DNA of 64,000 nucleotides from Persicobacter diffluens. Its GTDB lineage: Bacteria > Bacteroidota > Bacteroidia > Cytophagales > Cyclobacteriaceae. Made by a program: the position numbers and the translations under genes. Shown here one piece after another: positions 50,755 through 59,815 of this stretch. The notes under the pieces are model-generated. The model saw only the letters and a program-made list of their open reading frames with translations. It made no database searches and was not told the origin of the DNA. Numbering within the stretch: the stretch's first letter is position 1; each line of letters starts with the position of its first letter. The DNA is taken from NCBI RefSeq assembly GCF_036244895.1, contig NZ_BQKE01000001.1, positions 992,001 to 1,056,000 of the forward strand. Reading direction: 5' to 3'.

Positions 50755-51183
50755 TTATCTACTGAAACCTAATACAGATCCTCCGCAATAGTTCTCAGAA
50801 TCCTTGAAAGTAAAGGTAATGTAATAAATACCGGTGGCATTACAAGGGTAAGTGATACCCGGGTAAAACTTGCCGTTGGCATGGTTTGTCGCCACAAGTT
50901 TACGGTTGGAATCATACATGGTCACAATAATACCATCAACACCATTCTGTCCACAAACGTTGATGTAATACTTGGTGTCTTTACTGAATACATAGCTGTA
51001 CTCTACTTTTTGTTTTGCACCACCCTGTCCATCAATTTTAAAGCTTTTTAGGAAAGTGAAGCCATCTTTCAGGGATCCTAAGCAGGTGTCCGTAAAACCA
51101 TCACTGTTGCACTGGGCCTGGGCAGGAGAAACTGCGACTAAACCAAATGCTAAAAATAGAAATACAAATAATAGATTTTTCAT
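50755..51183 (-). CDS. Small cysteine-containing secreted protein
   Basis: A 142-residue exported protein. The signal peptide MKNLLFVFLFLAFGLVAVSP ends near AQAQ. The mature part is beta-rich with five cysteines (CNSDGFTDTCLG, YYINVCGQNGVDG, ITYPCNATGIYYITF, NYCGGS) and resembles pre-peptidase C-terminal beta domains in layout, though not clearly enough to name. The ATG at 51183 is chosen over 51213 because it starts the signal peptide directly and lies 10 bases after the lipoprotein stop. Last gene of a three-gene set with the lipoprotein and, further up, the TerB-ABC gene. Confidence 0.78.
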   Translation of the reverse strand: MKNLLFVFLFLAFGLVAVSPAQAQCNSDGFTDTCLGSLKDGFTFLKSFKIDGQGGAKQKVEYSYVFSKDTKYYINVCGQNGVDGIIVTMYDSNRKLVATNHANGKFYPGITYPCNATGIYYITFTFKDSENYCGGSVLGFSR

Positions 51184-51193
51184 AGGAAGGAAC

Positions 51194-52093
51194 TTATTTG
51201 GTAACGTTAGCACGGATTTTTTGAGTTTCCGAACCGATTTTCGCCAAAATTTCAGGAGTTATTTTTATTTCAGTAGTGGAGTTGTCAATAATGACCATTT
51301 CTCCATCCACCTCTTTCATTTCTGGCTCATGGTAGGTATAAATAAACTCTACCTGATTGAAGGCCTCGATAAGTGGCTCAAAATCTTTTCTTAACTGGCC
51401 GATGTTAGGGTCCGAAGTTTTATAGAAATCCAAAAGGAGTTTTACCTGATCCAAAATGATTTTTTGCTCACCAATTTTATCGATAAGTCCCTGATTAGAA
51501 ACGTCTGACTCAGCAACTTTCGTGGTAATGTGAAGCGCCTCAAGCCAACCACCGGTCAATAGTAAAACACTTAAATTTGCTCTCTTCTTCTGTTGAAGAT
51601 ACGCATTAATACTATTGAAGTTTTTAGTAGTAGTTAAAAGTAAAGAATCTAAATTACTACTATTAGTGGCTAATCTTTTGATTTCTTTAAAATTAAAGAA
51701 TTGCCCAATATTTAATCCTTCGGAAAGCTTCTGAATGGACTGTAAATAGTAAATCGCATCCTGATTCTGTTCGTAGATGTTGGTATAACCTAGATCAGTA
51801 CCGTAAATCCCTAAGTTAATCGCTTTTTGAAAGTCACTGTTATAGTTAGAAGTGGCTTTTGGATCATTTAAGAATTCATTGTTATACTTAACTCCCTGGT
51901 CTTTTAATAAGAAAGAAATTTCCAAGGGAGAAGGGATTTGCTGGATAATACCTTCAATCACGTCCTGAGATACTTCAGGAGCACTAGTTTCCTGTTGAGC
52001 TTCAAATTCAGCATCCAGGTTTTCTGTGTTAGGTTTTTTATCAGAGCACGCCCAAAACATGAAAGGCAAGAGTCCTAATATTAGTTTTCTCAT
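51194..52093 (-). CDS. Helical lipoprotein downstream of the TerB-ABC gene
   Basis: A 299-residue lipoprotein: MRKLILGLLPFMFWAC is a signal with the lipobox cysteine at residue 16. The mature part is acidic at first (SDKKPNTENLDAEFEAQQ) then mostly helical (SNLDSLLLTTTKNFNSINAY, LDQVKLLLDFYKTSDPNIGQ). No named family is recognised. The ATG at 52093 is preferred because the one at 52102 lies inside a promoter-like box. The gene sits 90 bases after the TerB-ABC gene and 10 bases before the secreted protein gene. Joint function with the ABC protein is inference from order only. Confidence 0.78.
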   Translation of the reverse strand: MRKLILGLLPFMFWACSDKKPNTENLDAEFEAQQETSAPEVSQDVIEGIIQQIPSPLEISFLLKDQGVKYNNEFLNDPKATSNYNSDFQKAINLGIYGTDLGYTNIYEQNQDAIYYLQSIQKLSEGLNIGQFFNFKEIKRLATNSSNLDSLLLTTTKNFNSINAYLQQKKRANLSVLLLTGGWLEALHITTKVAESDVSNQGLIDKIGEQKIILDQVKLLLDFYKTSDPNIGQLRKDFEPLIEAFNQVEFIYTYHEPEMKEVDGEMVIIDNSTTEIKITPEILAKIGSETQKIRANVTK

Positions 52094-52099
52094 TACAAA

Positions 52100-52107
52100 C
52101 AAATTTA
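52100..52107 (-). promoter_or_regulatory. -7 box directly before the lipoprotein gene
   Basis: On the minus strand TAAATTTG fits the consensus. It ends only 7 bases before the ATG at 52093, so a transcript from it would be leaderless or nearly so. No TTTG is found at the upstream spacing. Confidence 0.4.
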
Positions 52108-52183
52108 TTGTTAAAGGTAATAAAAAAAAGTCAATTTGAAATATTTGGTGAAAAGGTTAATCAATACTACTGTGTCTGCTTGA

Positions 52184-55100
52184 TTATCCTTCCGATTTCT
52201 TATTAAACTTTAGCTTGCCAAAACTATCAATTAATTTCAGCAATAATTCTTTATACAAGGTAAAATATAAACAAGCTGTCATCAGCCAGATAATCGCAAT
52301 ATTGAACCAGAAGGTGTCAAAATAAACGCCAAATAAATGCTTTTGCGGGGCAAAGAAATGGGTACGATAATCCAACGCATGCTTCGGGTTCTCCGGGATT
52401 TGGAAGATAGGGTCCAGCTGCTGAAGCAAATTTCCGTCATACTGTAAAATTCTATCCTGAACCGATAAGTTTCTTACCAAATCAGTAAGGCTTTCATTAG
52501 CGTACTCGTTTTTGAATTGATTCAAATCGTAGTTGGAGCCTTCAGCATTTTGAAGTTTATGCATATAGAACTCTTTCTTGGCTACTGCCTTATTAAAAAG
52601 TTCCAGGTAGTGTCCCTCTAAATGTTCGAGATAGTTTAAAATGATATCCTCAGTGCCTTGATTGAAGTTCTCCCGTTTCAGTAAAAGGTCTAAATCAATG
52701 TCCTCTAAGCCTTTTTGAAATTCTTCTCTGGCTAAGGCGTTTTTGATGGTGAGCAGATTGTGATCTACCTGAGCAATCTCGTCCGGTTTTTCACTGTTGA
52801 TATTGTTTTTGATATACAATAATTCTGCTTTGATTTCCTTGATGAAATAGCTGGCCTTAAAATCAGCCTGTCGTTCCTGTTGTTCCATCGGGAAATATAC
52901 TGCCTCATAGGCATTGTCCCGGAACTGTTTTACGGCCAGGGCTTCATAGGACCATCTGGAAACCATTACATCTGCAATCACGGGTACCTTTCCTTTGGTG
53001 GAAATCATTTCATTCATTTTTTCAAATGGGAAAAGTAGTCCACTTAATACCATTTGCGGAATGATCACCAATGGGATCAGGATGTAAACGGTTACGGCTG
53101 AATTAAATGCAGAGGAAATATTAAGTCCCAGAATATTAGCAAAACAGGCAACGGAAAACATCACCAGCCAATAGGGGAACAGCATTCCTTTTATTTCGAG
53201 AATCATATTACTCACTAATACAAAACCCAAGGCTTGTATAGCGGATAATGTGAATAGGATTCCGATTTTGGACATCAGGTAACTGTTCCAACTCAGGTTC
53301 AGGAAGGATTCCCGTTTTCGGATCTTCTTATCCCGGATGATTTCTTCCGCACTGACTGTGAGCCCCATAAACAAGGAAACGATTACCGCCATCATAATGA
53401 AGATGGGGATGTTCTCATTAAATCGATAAATATAGCCGGACAAATCCGGGGCTGATTTATATCGAATGATAAAGGCTAACACGAGTGCTAAAACCGGCGC
53501 TTCCAACAAATTGATAATCATATACTGTTTGTTGGAAATCTTGGCCAGCACATCCCTTTTGAGGAAAATGGCCGCCTGTTTCAGGTAGTTGGGGATTTTT
53601 AAGCTTTTTTGAGGTTTTTCCTTTACGTCCGCAATGCGGGCATGGTCGAAATTTTCCTCGTATTTATTTTTCCACTGAGTGGGGGTGATTTTTCTTTTCT
53701 TGGTGAATTCCCCATATTCGTCCACTACCCTCGCTTCAACGATATTGAATATCTGTTCCGGGTTCACATTCCCACAGGAAGGGCACTGCCCACGTTCAGC
53801 ATCTACCTGATTGGTTTCCCTTTTGAAATAGTTAACCGCTTCCACAGGGTGTCCGTAGAAAATCTGATATCCACCCGTATCTAAAATGATCATTTTATCG
53901 AACATCTTATAGATGTCCGAGGAAGGTTGGTGAATCACCACAAAAATGAGCTTTCCTCTTAAAGACAGCTCCTTCAAAAGGTCAATCACATTTTCCGAAT
54001 CTCGGGAAGACAAGCCTGAGGTCGGTTCATCCACAAATAAGACGGCCGGCTCCCGGATAAGTTCTAAGGCAATATTTAATCTCTTTCTTTGTCCACCAGA
54101 AATGGTTTTATCCAGGACGCTACCCACGCGCAAATCCTTTCTTGCCTCCAGTCCCAGGCTGGAAAGTACATCCATAACGCGCTGATGAAGTTCCTCTTCG
54201 GGCATATCATCAAAGCAAAGCTTGGCGTTATAGTAAAGGTTTTCGTAGACGGTAAGCTCTTCAATCAACAGGTCATCCTGCGCAATATAGCCGATCACCC
54301 CTTTAAGCTCTTCTTTGTCAAGAGGGTGGTTGAGATCCAGATTATTGATAGATATTTTTCCAGCGGATGGGGCATTGAGACCAGCCAATACATTGAGTAG
54401 GGTAGTCTTACCCGCCCCCGATGCTCCCATGATACCAATTAACTTGCCGGGGCCTTCTGAGATATTGATGTTTCTCAGACCAATATCACCATTAGGAAAG
54501 CGGAATTCCAGCTCATCCGCATTAAAAGAAAGAGCGGTCAGTTTATCTTCATGGAAAAAATTGCGGATTAAATCACTGTAGTACAGTGCAGCTCCTTTGG
54601 GCGTTTTAATGGTGCTTCCATTGGAAAACAAATATACTCCCCGGCCTTTCAATATGAAGCCATTGAGAATAATATCCTCATTGCCCACATATTTCACGAA
54701 GTACATCTCAACGCTTGGAATGCGAAGGAAATGCAAATAGCCACGGATATCCCCCTTGATGTGCTTGCTTTCTTCACTTTTGGCTGCTTTCGACATGGTC
54801 AGAATTGTGTCTATTTCTGAATTGTCGTCCTCTTCCAAAAGGATAAAAGCTTCACAGGCTTTGTATTCGTCAGCGGTTAGTTTAAAAACAGAGGAAACTG
54901 TATTGATAATTTCCATTCGCTGAGGGGATAAGTTACGGTCTGACGCAACCAATTCCAACAGCTTCATCAACACCACCACCTTTTGCTTTTGGGTGAGGGT
55001 TTTGTTAATTTTTTTGCAGATGCCAAGCGTCCTGACAGAATCCTTCATAAGAGTTCTGCGGGGTTTCTTTTTGACCTCTGTCTGCTCACTGGCAGTATCC

Positions 55101-55294
55101 TCTTCTTCCTCTTCTTTTTTACCATAGCCCACCAACTCATCATACATGGCGAGATAGTTGACTACCGTATCCTGATCTAATTCCTGTTTAAAAAAGCTGA
55201 GAACGTGTTGACGCTCTTTCTCTGTAACCCCGCCGTCTTGCTTGGTGATAATTGCAAAAAGCTGGGTGAGGGCTCTTAGTATCTCCTCACTCAT
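52184..55294 (-). CDS. TerB-ABCG fused transporter with CxxC motif and helical tail
   Basis: A 1036-residue multidomain protein. The N-terminus (about 1-150) resembles the TerB-like helical domain in two halves (ALTQLFAIITKQDGGVTEKE and LLELVASDRNLSPQRMEII). A linker region leads to an ABCG-type ATPase (about 265-480) with Walker A GIMGASGAGKTTLLNVL, signature ISGGQRKRLNIALELI and Walker B VLFVDEPTSGLSSRD. Next comes RGQCPSCGNVNPEQIF near 505, then an ABC-2 type permease region (about 570-790) and a long polar helical insert (about 800-985) before the last span near the C-terminus. ABCG half-transporters act as dimers; substrate unknown. A terminator precedes it, so it is a separate unit from siaC. 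Confidence 0.88.
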   Translation of the reverse strand: MSEEILRALTQLFAIITKQDGGVTEKERQHVLSFFKQELDQDTVVNYLAMYDELVGYGKKEEEEEDTASEQTEVKKKPRRTLMKDSVRTLGICKKINKTLTQKQKVVVLMKLLELVASDRNLSPQRMEIINTVSSVFKLTADEYKACEAFILLEEDDNSEIDTILTMSKAAKSEESKHIKGDIRGYLHFLRIPSVEMYFVKYVGNEDIILNGFILKGRGVYLFSNGSTIKTPKGAALYYSDLIRNFFHEDKLTALSFNADELEFRFPNGDIGLRNINISEGPGKLIGIMGASGAGKTTLLNVLAGLNAPSAGKISINNLDLNHPLDKEELKGVIGYIAQDDLLIEELTVYENLYYNAKLCFDDMPEEELHQRVMDVLSSLGLEARKDLRVGSVLDKTISGGQRKRLNIALELIREPAVLFVDEPTSGLSSRDSENVIDLLKELSLRGKLIFVVIHQPSSDIYKMFDKMIILDTGGYQIFYGHPVEAVNYFKRETNQVDAERGQCPSCGNVNPEQIFNIVEARVVDEYGEFTKKRKITPTQWKNKYEENFDHARIADVKEKPQKSLKIPNYLKQAAIFLKRDVLAKISNKQYMIINLLEAPVLALVLAFIIRYKSAPDLSGYIYRFNENIPIFIMMAVIVSLFMGLTVSAEEIIRDKKIRKRESFLNLSWNSYLMSKIGILFTLSAIQALGFVLVSNMILEIKGMLFPYWLVMFSVACFANILGLNISSAFNSAVTVYILIPLVIIPQMVLSGLLFPFEKMNEMISTKGKVPVIADVMVSRWSYEALAVKQFRDNAYEAVYFPMEQQERQADFKASYFIKEIKAELLYIKNNINSEKPDEIAQVDHNLLTIKNALAREEFQKGLEDIDLDLLLKRENFNQGTEDIILNYLEHLEGHYLELFNKAVAKKEFYMHKLQNAEGSNYDLNQFKNEYANESLTDLVRNLSVQDRILQYDGNLLQQLDPIFQIPENPKHALDYRTHFFAPQKHLFGVYFDTFWFNIAIIWLMTACLYFTLYKELLLKLIDSFGKLKFNKKSEG

Positions 55295-55320
55295 AGGATT
55301 TGGTGTGTTGGGTTGATGTT

Positions 55321-55349
55321 AAAAATGCAGGATAAAGCTACCCTGCATT
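55321..55349 (-). terminator. Terminator downstream of siaC
   Basis: AATGCAGG (55324-55331) and CCTGCATT (55342-55349) pair around a 10-base loop; on the minus strand TTTT follows. It separates siaC from the TerB-ABC gene. Confidence 0.75.
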
Positions 55350-55370
55350 CTTGTTTCAAGCTAGTGTATA

Positions 55371-55733
55371 TTAATACTCTTTGAATTCAAATTCCAGGTC
55401 CACCAATTCAGAGAATTCTTCCCCGGCCTCCTGCATATCTTCATCATCCTCCAGATAATACCAGTGGATTACCGTTCCCTCAATTTCCTCCAATGCCGAC
55501 AGGACATCCAAAATTAATTTTGAAGAAGCCGTATTAAAATACTCCAACTTAAAAACAAACTCGGTTTTTGGGTTGGCGGCATTTTCATATTCACCGATCC
55601 AGTCCAAAATAGGTTGATAGAAACCCTGAGAATCTTCAGGAAGCGAGCGCCCTGAAATCTCAAAAATACCATTGTCCTTGTCTAGCAAGATTTTTGGGGT
55701 ATCCTCTGTGCCTTCTAGGTTGATAATATTCAT
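55371..55733 (-). CDS. siaC: SiaC-family regulatory phosphoprotein (DUF1987)
   Basis: A 120-residue STAS-like partner-switch protein. The family motif LEYFNTASSKLILDVL places a threonine at residue 68, the same number I recall for the phospho-acceptor of Pseudomonas SiaC. GIFEISGRSLPED near the start is also typical. In Pseudomonas unphosphorylated SiaC activates the diguanylate cyclase SiaD; no GGDEF gene is here, so the target must differ or be elsewhere. It follows siaB by 28 bases. Confidence 0.92.
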   Translation of the reverse strand: MNIINLEGTEDTPKILLDKDNGIFEISGRSLPEDSQGFYQPILDWIGEYENAANPKTEFVFKLEYFNTASSKLILDVLSALEEIEGTVIHWYYLEDDEDMQEAGEEFSELVDLEFEFKEY

Positions 55734-55761
55734 TTTTTTGAAATTAGTTTTCTTAAATTTT

Positions 55762-56289
55762 TTAAGCGCGTCTGATGCAGGTTTTTAGAGAGAAAAAAGA
55801 ATAAGCATCATCCAAAGGTTTGAAGTCATAAGCTAATTCTTGACCGGATTTACGAGCCATATCCACAAAACCTAGTCCTGCGCCTCCTTTATCGGAGATA
55901 GAAGTGTTTTTAATAATCTCTTTATAAAGGCTTTTTAAACCTTCTTTATCTAGAGAGTTGATCTCTTCCAATTTGGATTTCAGGCCTTCCACAAATTCGT
56001 TTCGGATAGGGTTGCCGGAAGTGATCACGTATTGCTCATTTTCTTTTCCAATCATGAAAATGGCTTGTTTATTGGCCTCGTCCTCACCATGCTTTACAAT
56101 GTTTTGCAAGCACTCGACCATTACGTTAAAAACTTTTCTTTTTGTACTCGATTCTTCTCCGATCGAATCCATATTCCTCTCAGCCATGGCAAGAACGGAC
56201 TTTGTTATTTCCTGGGTAAATTCCCCCTCATAAACCAAAATCAGATTGTTCTCCAACATGGTCTTGTGTAGATCAAAAATGAATTTCAT
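55762..56289 (-). CDS. siaB: SiaB-family protein kinase (DUF6272)
   Basis: A 175-residue GHKL-type kinase that in the Sia system phosphorylates SiaC. Nucleotide-binding elements are NVMVECLQNIVKHGEDEANK (N box) and SDKGGAGLGFVDMARKSG (G box). It begins MKFIFDLHKTMLENNLILVY. It lies 125 bases after the SiaA-like gene, with its own -7 box at 56322-56329, and 28 bases before siaC. This is a strong family match from motifs and from its neighbours. Confidence 0.92.
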   Translation of the reverse strand: MKFIFDLHKTMLENNLILVYEGEFTQEITKSVLAMAERNMDSIGEESSTKRKVFNVMVECLQNIVKHGEDEANKQAIFMIGKENEQYVITSGNPIRNEFVEGLKSKLEEINSLDKEGLKSLYKEIIKNTSISDKGGAGLGFVDMARKSGQELAYDFKPLDDAYSFFSLKTCIRRA

Positions 56290-56321
56290 AGGATGAACGG
56301 TTTGAAAACAAGATGTATTAA

Positions 56322-56329
56322 CAAATTTA
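56322..56329 (-). promoter_or_regulatory. -7 box upstream of siaB
   Basis: On the minus strand TAAATTTG fits the consensus; start expected near 56315, giving a 26-base leader. The TTTG element is not clear. It suggests siaBC can be made apart from the upstream genes. Confidence 0.5.
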
Positions 56330-56414
56330 TTGATTAACAGTATTAATTTATAATCTTACCTAAAGTTTAAGATTTTGTCTTGAAATATTAAACTTTGAAG
56401 TAACTTTTATCCCA

Positions 56415-59400
56415 TTAAAAGCGAATCGCCATTAACAAGACATCATCAGTCTGCTTATAGTCAGCCTTCCAGTCAACCCATGCACCCTCAAAGACTTTCT
56501 GCATTTCCTTCATCGGTAAGTTATGGTTAGTTTGAATAAGTTCACGTAGCCTTTTCGGACCGAATTTTCGGTTCAAAGGACCACCAAACTGATCAGGGAA
56601 TCCATCAGAACAGAACACAATCAAATCGTCTTTCTGCATTTCTAATTCATGCGTGGTGAAGTCGGTCTGATTACGATAACGTCCTCCGCCAATAGCGAAT
56701 TTGTTACCTTTGATTTCTTCCAATGTACCTTGGTTCACAAAATAAAGCGATCGATGCGCTCCCGCAAATGATACTTTATTTGTTTTTTTATTAATTTTTA
56801 CAAGTGCCAAGTCCATTCCATCTTTACTCATGGAATCTCCTCTTTCCTGTTTTAAAGTCTCTGTAACTCCCGCATCTAACATGTCGAGGATTTTTCCCGG
56901 ATCTGATATTTTCTGAGATTTTACAATATCATTCAGTAAGAAGTATCCGATCAGGGAGATCAACGCGCCCGGAACACCGTGGCCAGTACAATCCACGGCT
57001 GCTAAATAAACATCATCTCCAACCTCTGCATACCAAGGGAAGTCACCACTGACCACATCCTTGGCTTTGTAGAAGATCATGGAGTCCGGCAAATGTTTTT
57101 CAATGACCTGTTCGTCCGGAACAATGGCCCACTGGATACGCTTGGCATAGTTGATGGATTCCGTAATTTTCTTATTCTGATTTTTAACCTCCAGCTCAAT
57201 TAATTTGCGTTCGGTAATATCATGAGAAACCACCAATACCGATTCGATATTTTCTTCTTCGTCAAATTCCGGAATACCCCTAAGCTGCATAATCCGCTCT
57301 CCCATTTTATCAGAAGGGAAGTTAATCTCCACTGCTTTTTGAGCGCCTATTTCCATTACATCTGCAATGATTTCATTGTATTTTGATGTAATGTTTTCAG
57401 GGATTTCGGCTTCTTCAAAGGACTTTTCCGTAAAGTCCTCCGGCGTTTTATCTGTATATTGCTCAATGGTCGGGTTAATATAGAACACCTTGCCATCCTG
57501 ATTGAATCGGGTGATAAGGTCAGGAGAGTTTTCTGAAAGGGATTGCATTTTCGATCTCATGCGCTCCTCTTGCTCCGCTCTTTTTCTTTCGGTGATATCA
57601 CGGTAATTGAATAGAAGTCCCGCAATAGCCGGGTCGTTCAGGTGATTATTACCGGTGGCCTCCAGCCAAATGGCTTCTCCATCTTTTTTGCGATACTCAA
57701 ATTGCAGGTTGACCGCTTCGTTGGCATTATTAATCAGGTTAGTGAATTCCTGCTGTAATGCTGCGCGGTAATGCTCCAGTACTTTTCCGGAATCATTGGT
57801 GCCCTCCAGTTCTTCTGGTTTATAGCCAAAAATTTTGGTAACTGATGGAGAAACGTATTTGATATTTCCGTTGCGATCATAAATCGTAATGACCTCGGAT
57901 GCATTTTCAAGTAAAAGCTGCATTTGTCGCTGCCCACGATTCACTTCGTCAATCTGCTCTTCCAACTGTTGGTTGGTGCGTTGCAGCTCTTCCTGGGTAG
58001 CCTGCATTTCTTCTGCATTTTGCTGAAGAATTTCCTGCTTTTCCTGTAATTCGTTGGACATCTTTCTGGATTCATCCAGTAAGCGTCTTGTGGTGGCGTT
58101 GACCTTGATGTTGGAAATAGTTCGGGCAATAATCACCGATATTTCCTGAACAAATTTTACGTCAGATGGAGAGAATCGCTCAAAACCGGCAAATTCGACT
58201 ACGCCATAAACCTCTTCCTCTGTAATTAAAGGCACCACCAAAATACAGGTCGGTCTTTGATCACCAAGTAGTCCGGAGGTTACGGTAACATAGTCATAGG
58301 GAATCTCCGTCCTTAAGACAATGTCTTTCTCTGCCGCGGCCTGTCCCACTAAACCTTCCGCAAATTTGAAGGTATTTTTCAGGTATTTCTTTCTGTTGTA
58401 GGCATAACTGGCACGCATAGCGATCGTGCTTTTTCGAATATCGTCCTGATCGTCTTCTTTTTCAATGGTATAGAAGGCGCCCTGGATGGCGTTGATTTTA
58501 GCGCAAACAAACTGCACTATTTCATCTCCCAGTACATCAAGTTCATCATGAGAACGAAGGATTTCAGAAATTTCCGCCAGGCCATGGACAATGCGGTTTC
58601 GCTCTTTATCTCTGGCTTCTGCTTCCTGAATATTGTCCCGCATGTTGATCAGTGAATTTCCTAAAGAATCTTTATCACTGAGCGGTTCATAATCTACATC
58701 AAACTGTCCTTTTCCAATTTTATGGGCAAACTGAGCGGTTCTCTTTAGTCCGGAAACCAAATGAGAGACATCCTCGGCCATTAAACCAATTTCATCTTTG
58801 CCCTCCTGATCAATTTTTTCAGGCAACACGCCACTTCCTACCAGCTGCAGGGTTACTCTCAGTCGGTGAAGGGCTTGCGTTAGGAATTTGGAGAAGATGG
58901 TCGTAATGATAAGTGCAATAATGATTACTGCAATGCCTGCGGCAATAAATTGCCAAATCAGCCTGGTGGAATTGTTGTAAACCTCAGATTCATCAATCTT
59001 GGTGATAATCCCCATCCCCAGATTGGGGATTTCTGCCCAGCTGGCCAATACGCGATCCCCGGCATAGTCCGTTTGGTAGCCCGTCGCCTGTTGTCCTTTA
59101 ATGGCCCACATATAATAGGCATGAGTGAGGTCTTCCGCATATATATCCTGCTGCAGTTGTTTTTTCAAAGGAGAGGCCAGGATGATTTTTTCCTCTTGGG
59201 CGTAAACGATAAACGATTCGCCGGTTTCACCGAGTTGATCCGAACGCTGAATGATATTGAATAACGATGTCGCATCTGCTTCAGCCAAAAGGGTGTAACG
59301 CTTTTCTCCTGCCTGAATCTGTTTTCCTAGCGTATAAACAGTCACTTTTCCTTTCTTATATGCAGGGCTGATCAGGCTTGGGGCGTCGATATTTGATAAA

Positions 59401-59795
59401 ATAACACCGGTAGGATCCTCAATGAATTGATTGACTGCCGCTGCTTCATCTGAGGCCAAAACGATTCCCTCCGCGTCTACTAAATAAAGGTGAGTGAAAG
59501 TATATTTTGGGAGAATCTGTTGAATTTTACCCATGGACGGTAGGGAGTCCGTCTCATTTAATTTGTTTTGGACACTATTAGCGATGGTGGTGAGCCAGTT
59601 TTTTTGGTTGTTGACCAGCGCATTGATCTGTTCCGCTTTTAACTCGTTGTGCGTCTCAATCGTGCGGCTGAACTGCTCCTGGGTAGTTTTCTTGGATAGG
59701 CGATACCCTAAAAATCCCATTAAGCTCACAGCCAACAGCATCATGAAAAATATGATGACCGAGATTTTAGCGCCAAATTTTAAATCTTTTAACAT
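56415..59795 (-). CDS. SiaA-like multisensor PP2C phosphatase
   Basis: A 1126-residue membrane phosphatase, expected to dephosphorylate SiaC. Order of domains: span 1 (about 12-32), periplasmic Cache-like sensor (about 35-275), span 2 (about 283-305), HAMP segments (about 305-400), GAF (about 410-575), coiled coil (about 580-635), two PAS domains (about 640-755 and 765-885, each with the ITERK.. PAC end), and a SpoIIE-type PP2C domain (about 925-1126). Metal-site motifs are VVSGDFPWYAE, AAVDCTGHGVPGALISL, FCSDGFPDQFGG and QTDDVLLM. It is far larger than Pseudomonas SiaA, gaining GAF and PAS sensors. It follows the GAF protein gene by 20 bases. Confidence 0.9.
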   Translation of the reverse strand: MLKDLKFGAKISVIIFFMMLLAVSLMGFLGYRLSKKTTQEQFSRTIETHNELKAEQINALVNNQKNWLTTIANSVQNKLNETDSLPSMGKIQQILPKYTFTHLYLVDAEGIVLASDEAAAVNQFIEDPTGVILSNIDAPSLISPAYKKGKVTVYTLGKQIQAGEKRYTLLAEADATSLFNIIQRSDQLGETGESFIVYAQEEKIILASPLKKQLQQDIYAEDLTHAYYMWAIKGQQATGYQTDYAGDRVLASWAEIPNLGMGIITKIDESEVYNNSTRLIWQFIAAGIAVIIIALIITTIFSKFLTQALHRLRVTLQLVGSGVLPEKIDQEGKDEIGLMAEDVSHLVSGLKRTAQFAHKIGKGQFDVDYEPLSDKDSLGNSLINMRDNIQEAEARDKERNRIVHGLAEISEILRSHDELDVLGDEIVQFVCAKINAIQGAFYTIEKEDDQDDIRKSTIAMRASYAYNRKKYLKNTFKFAEGLVGQAAAEKDIVLRTEIPYDYVTVTSGLLGDQRPTCILVVPLITEEEVYGVVEFAGFERFSPSDVKFVQEISVIIARTISNIKVNATTRRLLDESRKMSNELQEKQEILQQNAEEMQATQEELQRTNQQLEEQIDEVNRGQRQMQLLLENASEVITIYDRNGNIKYVSPSVTKIFGYKPEELEGTNDSGKVLEHYRAALQQEFTNLINNANEAVNLQFEYRKKDGEAIWLEATGNNHLNDPAIAGLLFNYRDITERKRAEQEERMRSKMQSLSENSPDLITRFNQDGKVFYINPTIEQYTDKTPEDFTEKSFEEAEIPENITSKYNEIIADVMEIGAQKAVEINFPSDKMGERIMQLRGIPEFDEEENIESVLVVSHDITERKLIELEVKNQNKKITESINYAKRIQWAIVPDEQVIEKHLPDSMIFYKAKDVVSGDFPWYAEVGDDVYLAAVDCTGHGVPGALISLIGYFLLNDIVKSQKISDPGKILDMLDAGVTETLKQERGDSMSKDGMDLALVKINKKTNKVSFAGAHRSLYFVNQGTLEEIKGNKFAIGGGRYRNQTDFTTHELEMQKDDLIVFCSDGFPDQFGGPLNRKFGPKRLRELIQTNHNLPMKEMQKVFEGAWVDWKADYKQTDDVLLMAIRF

Positions 59796-59815
59796 GGTTG
59801 ACTAGGGATTTTAAA

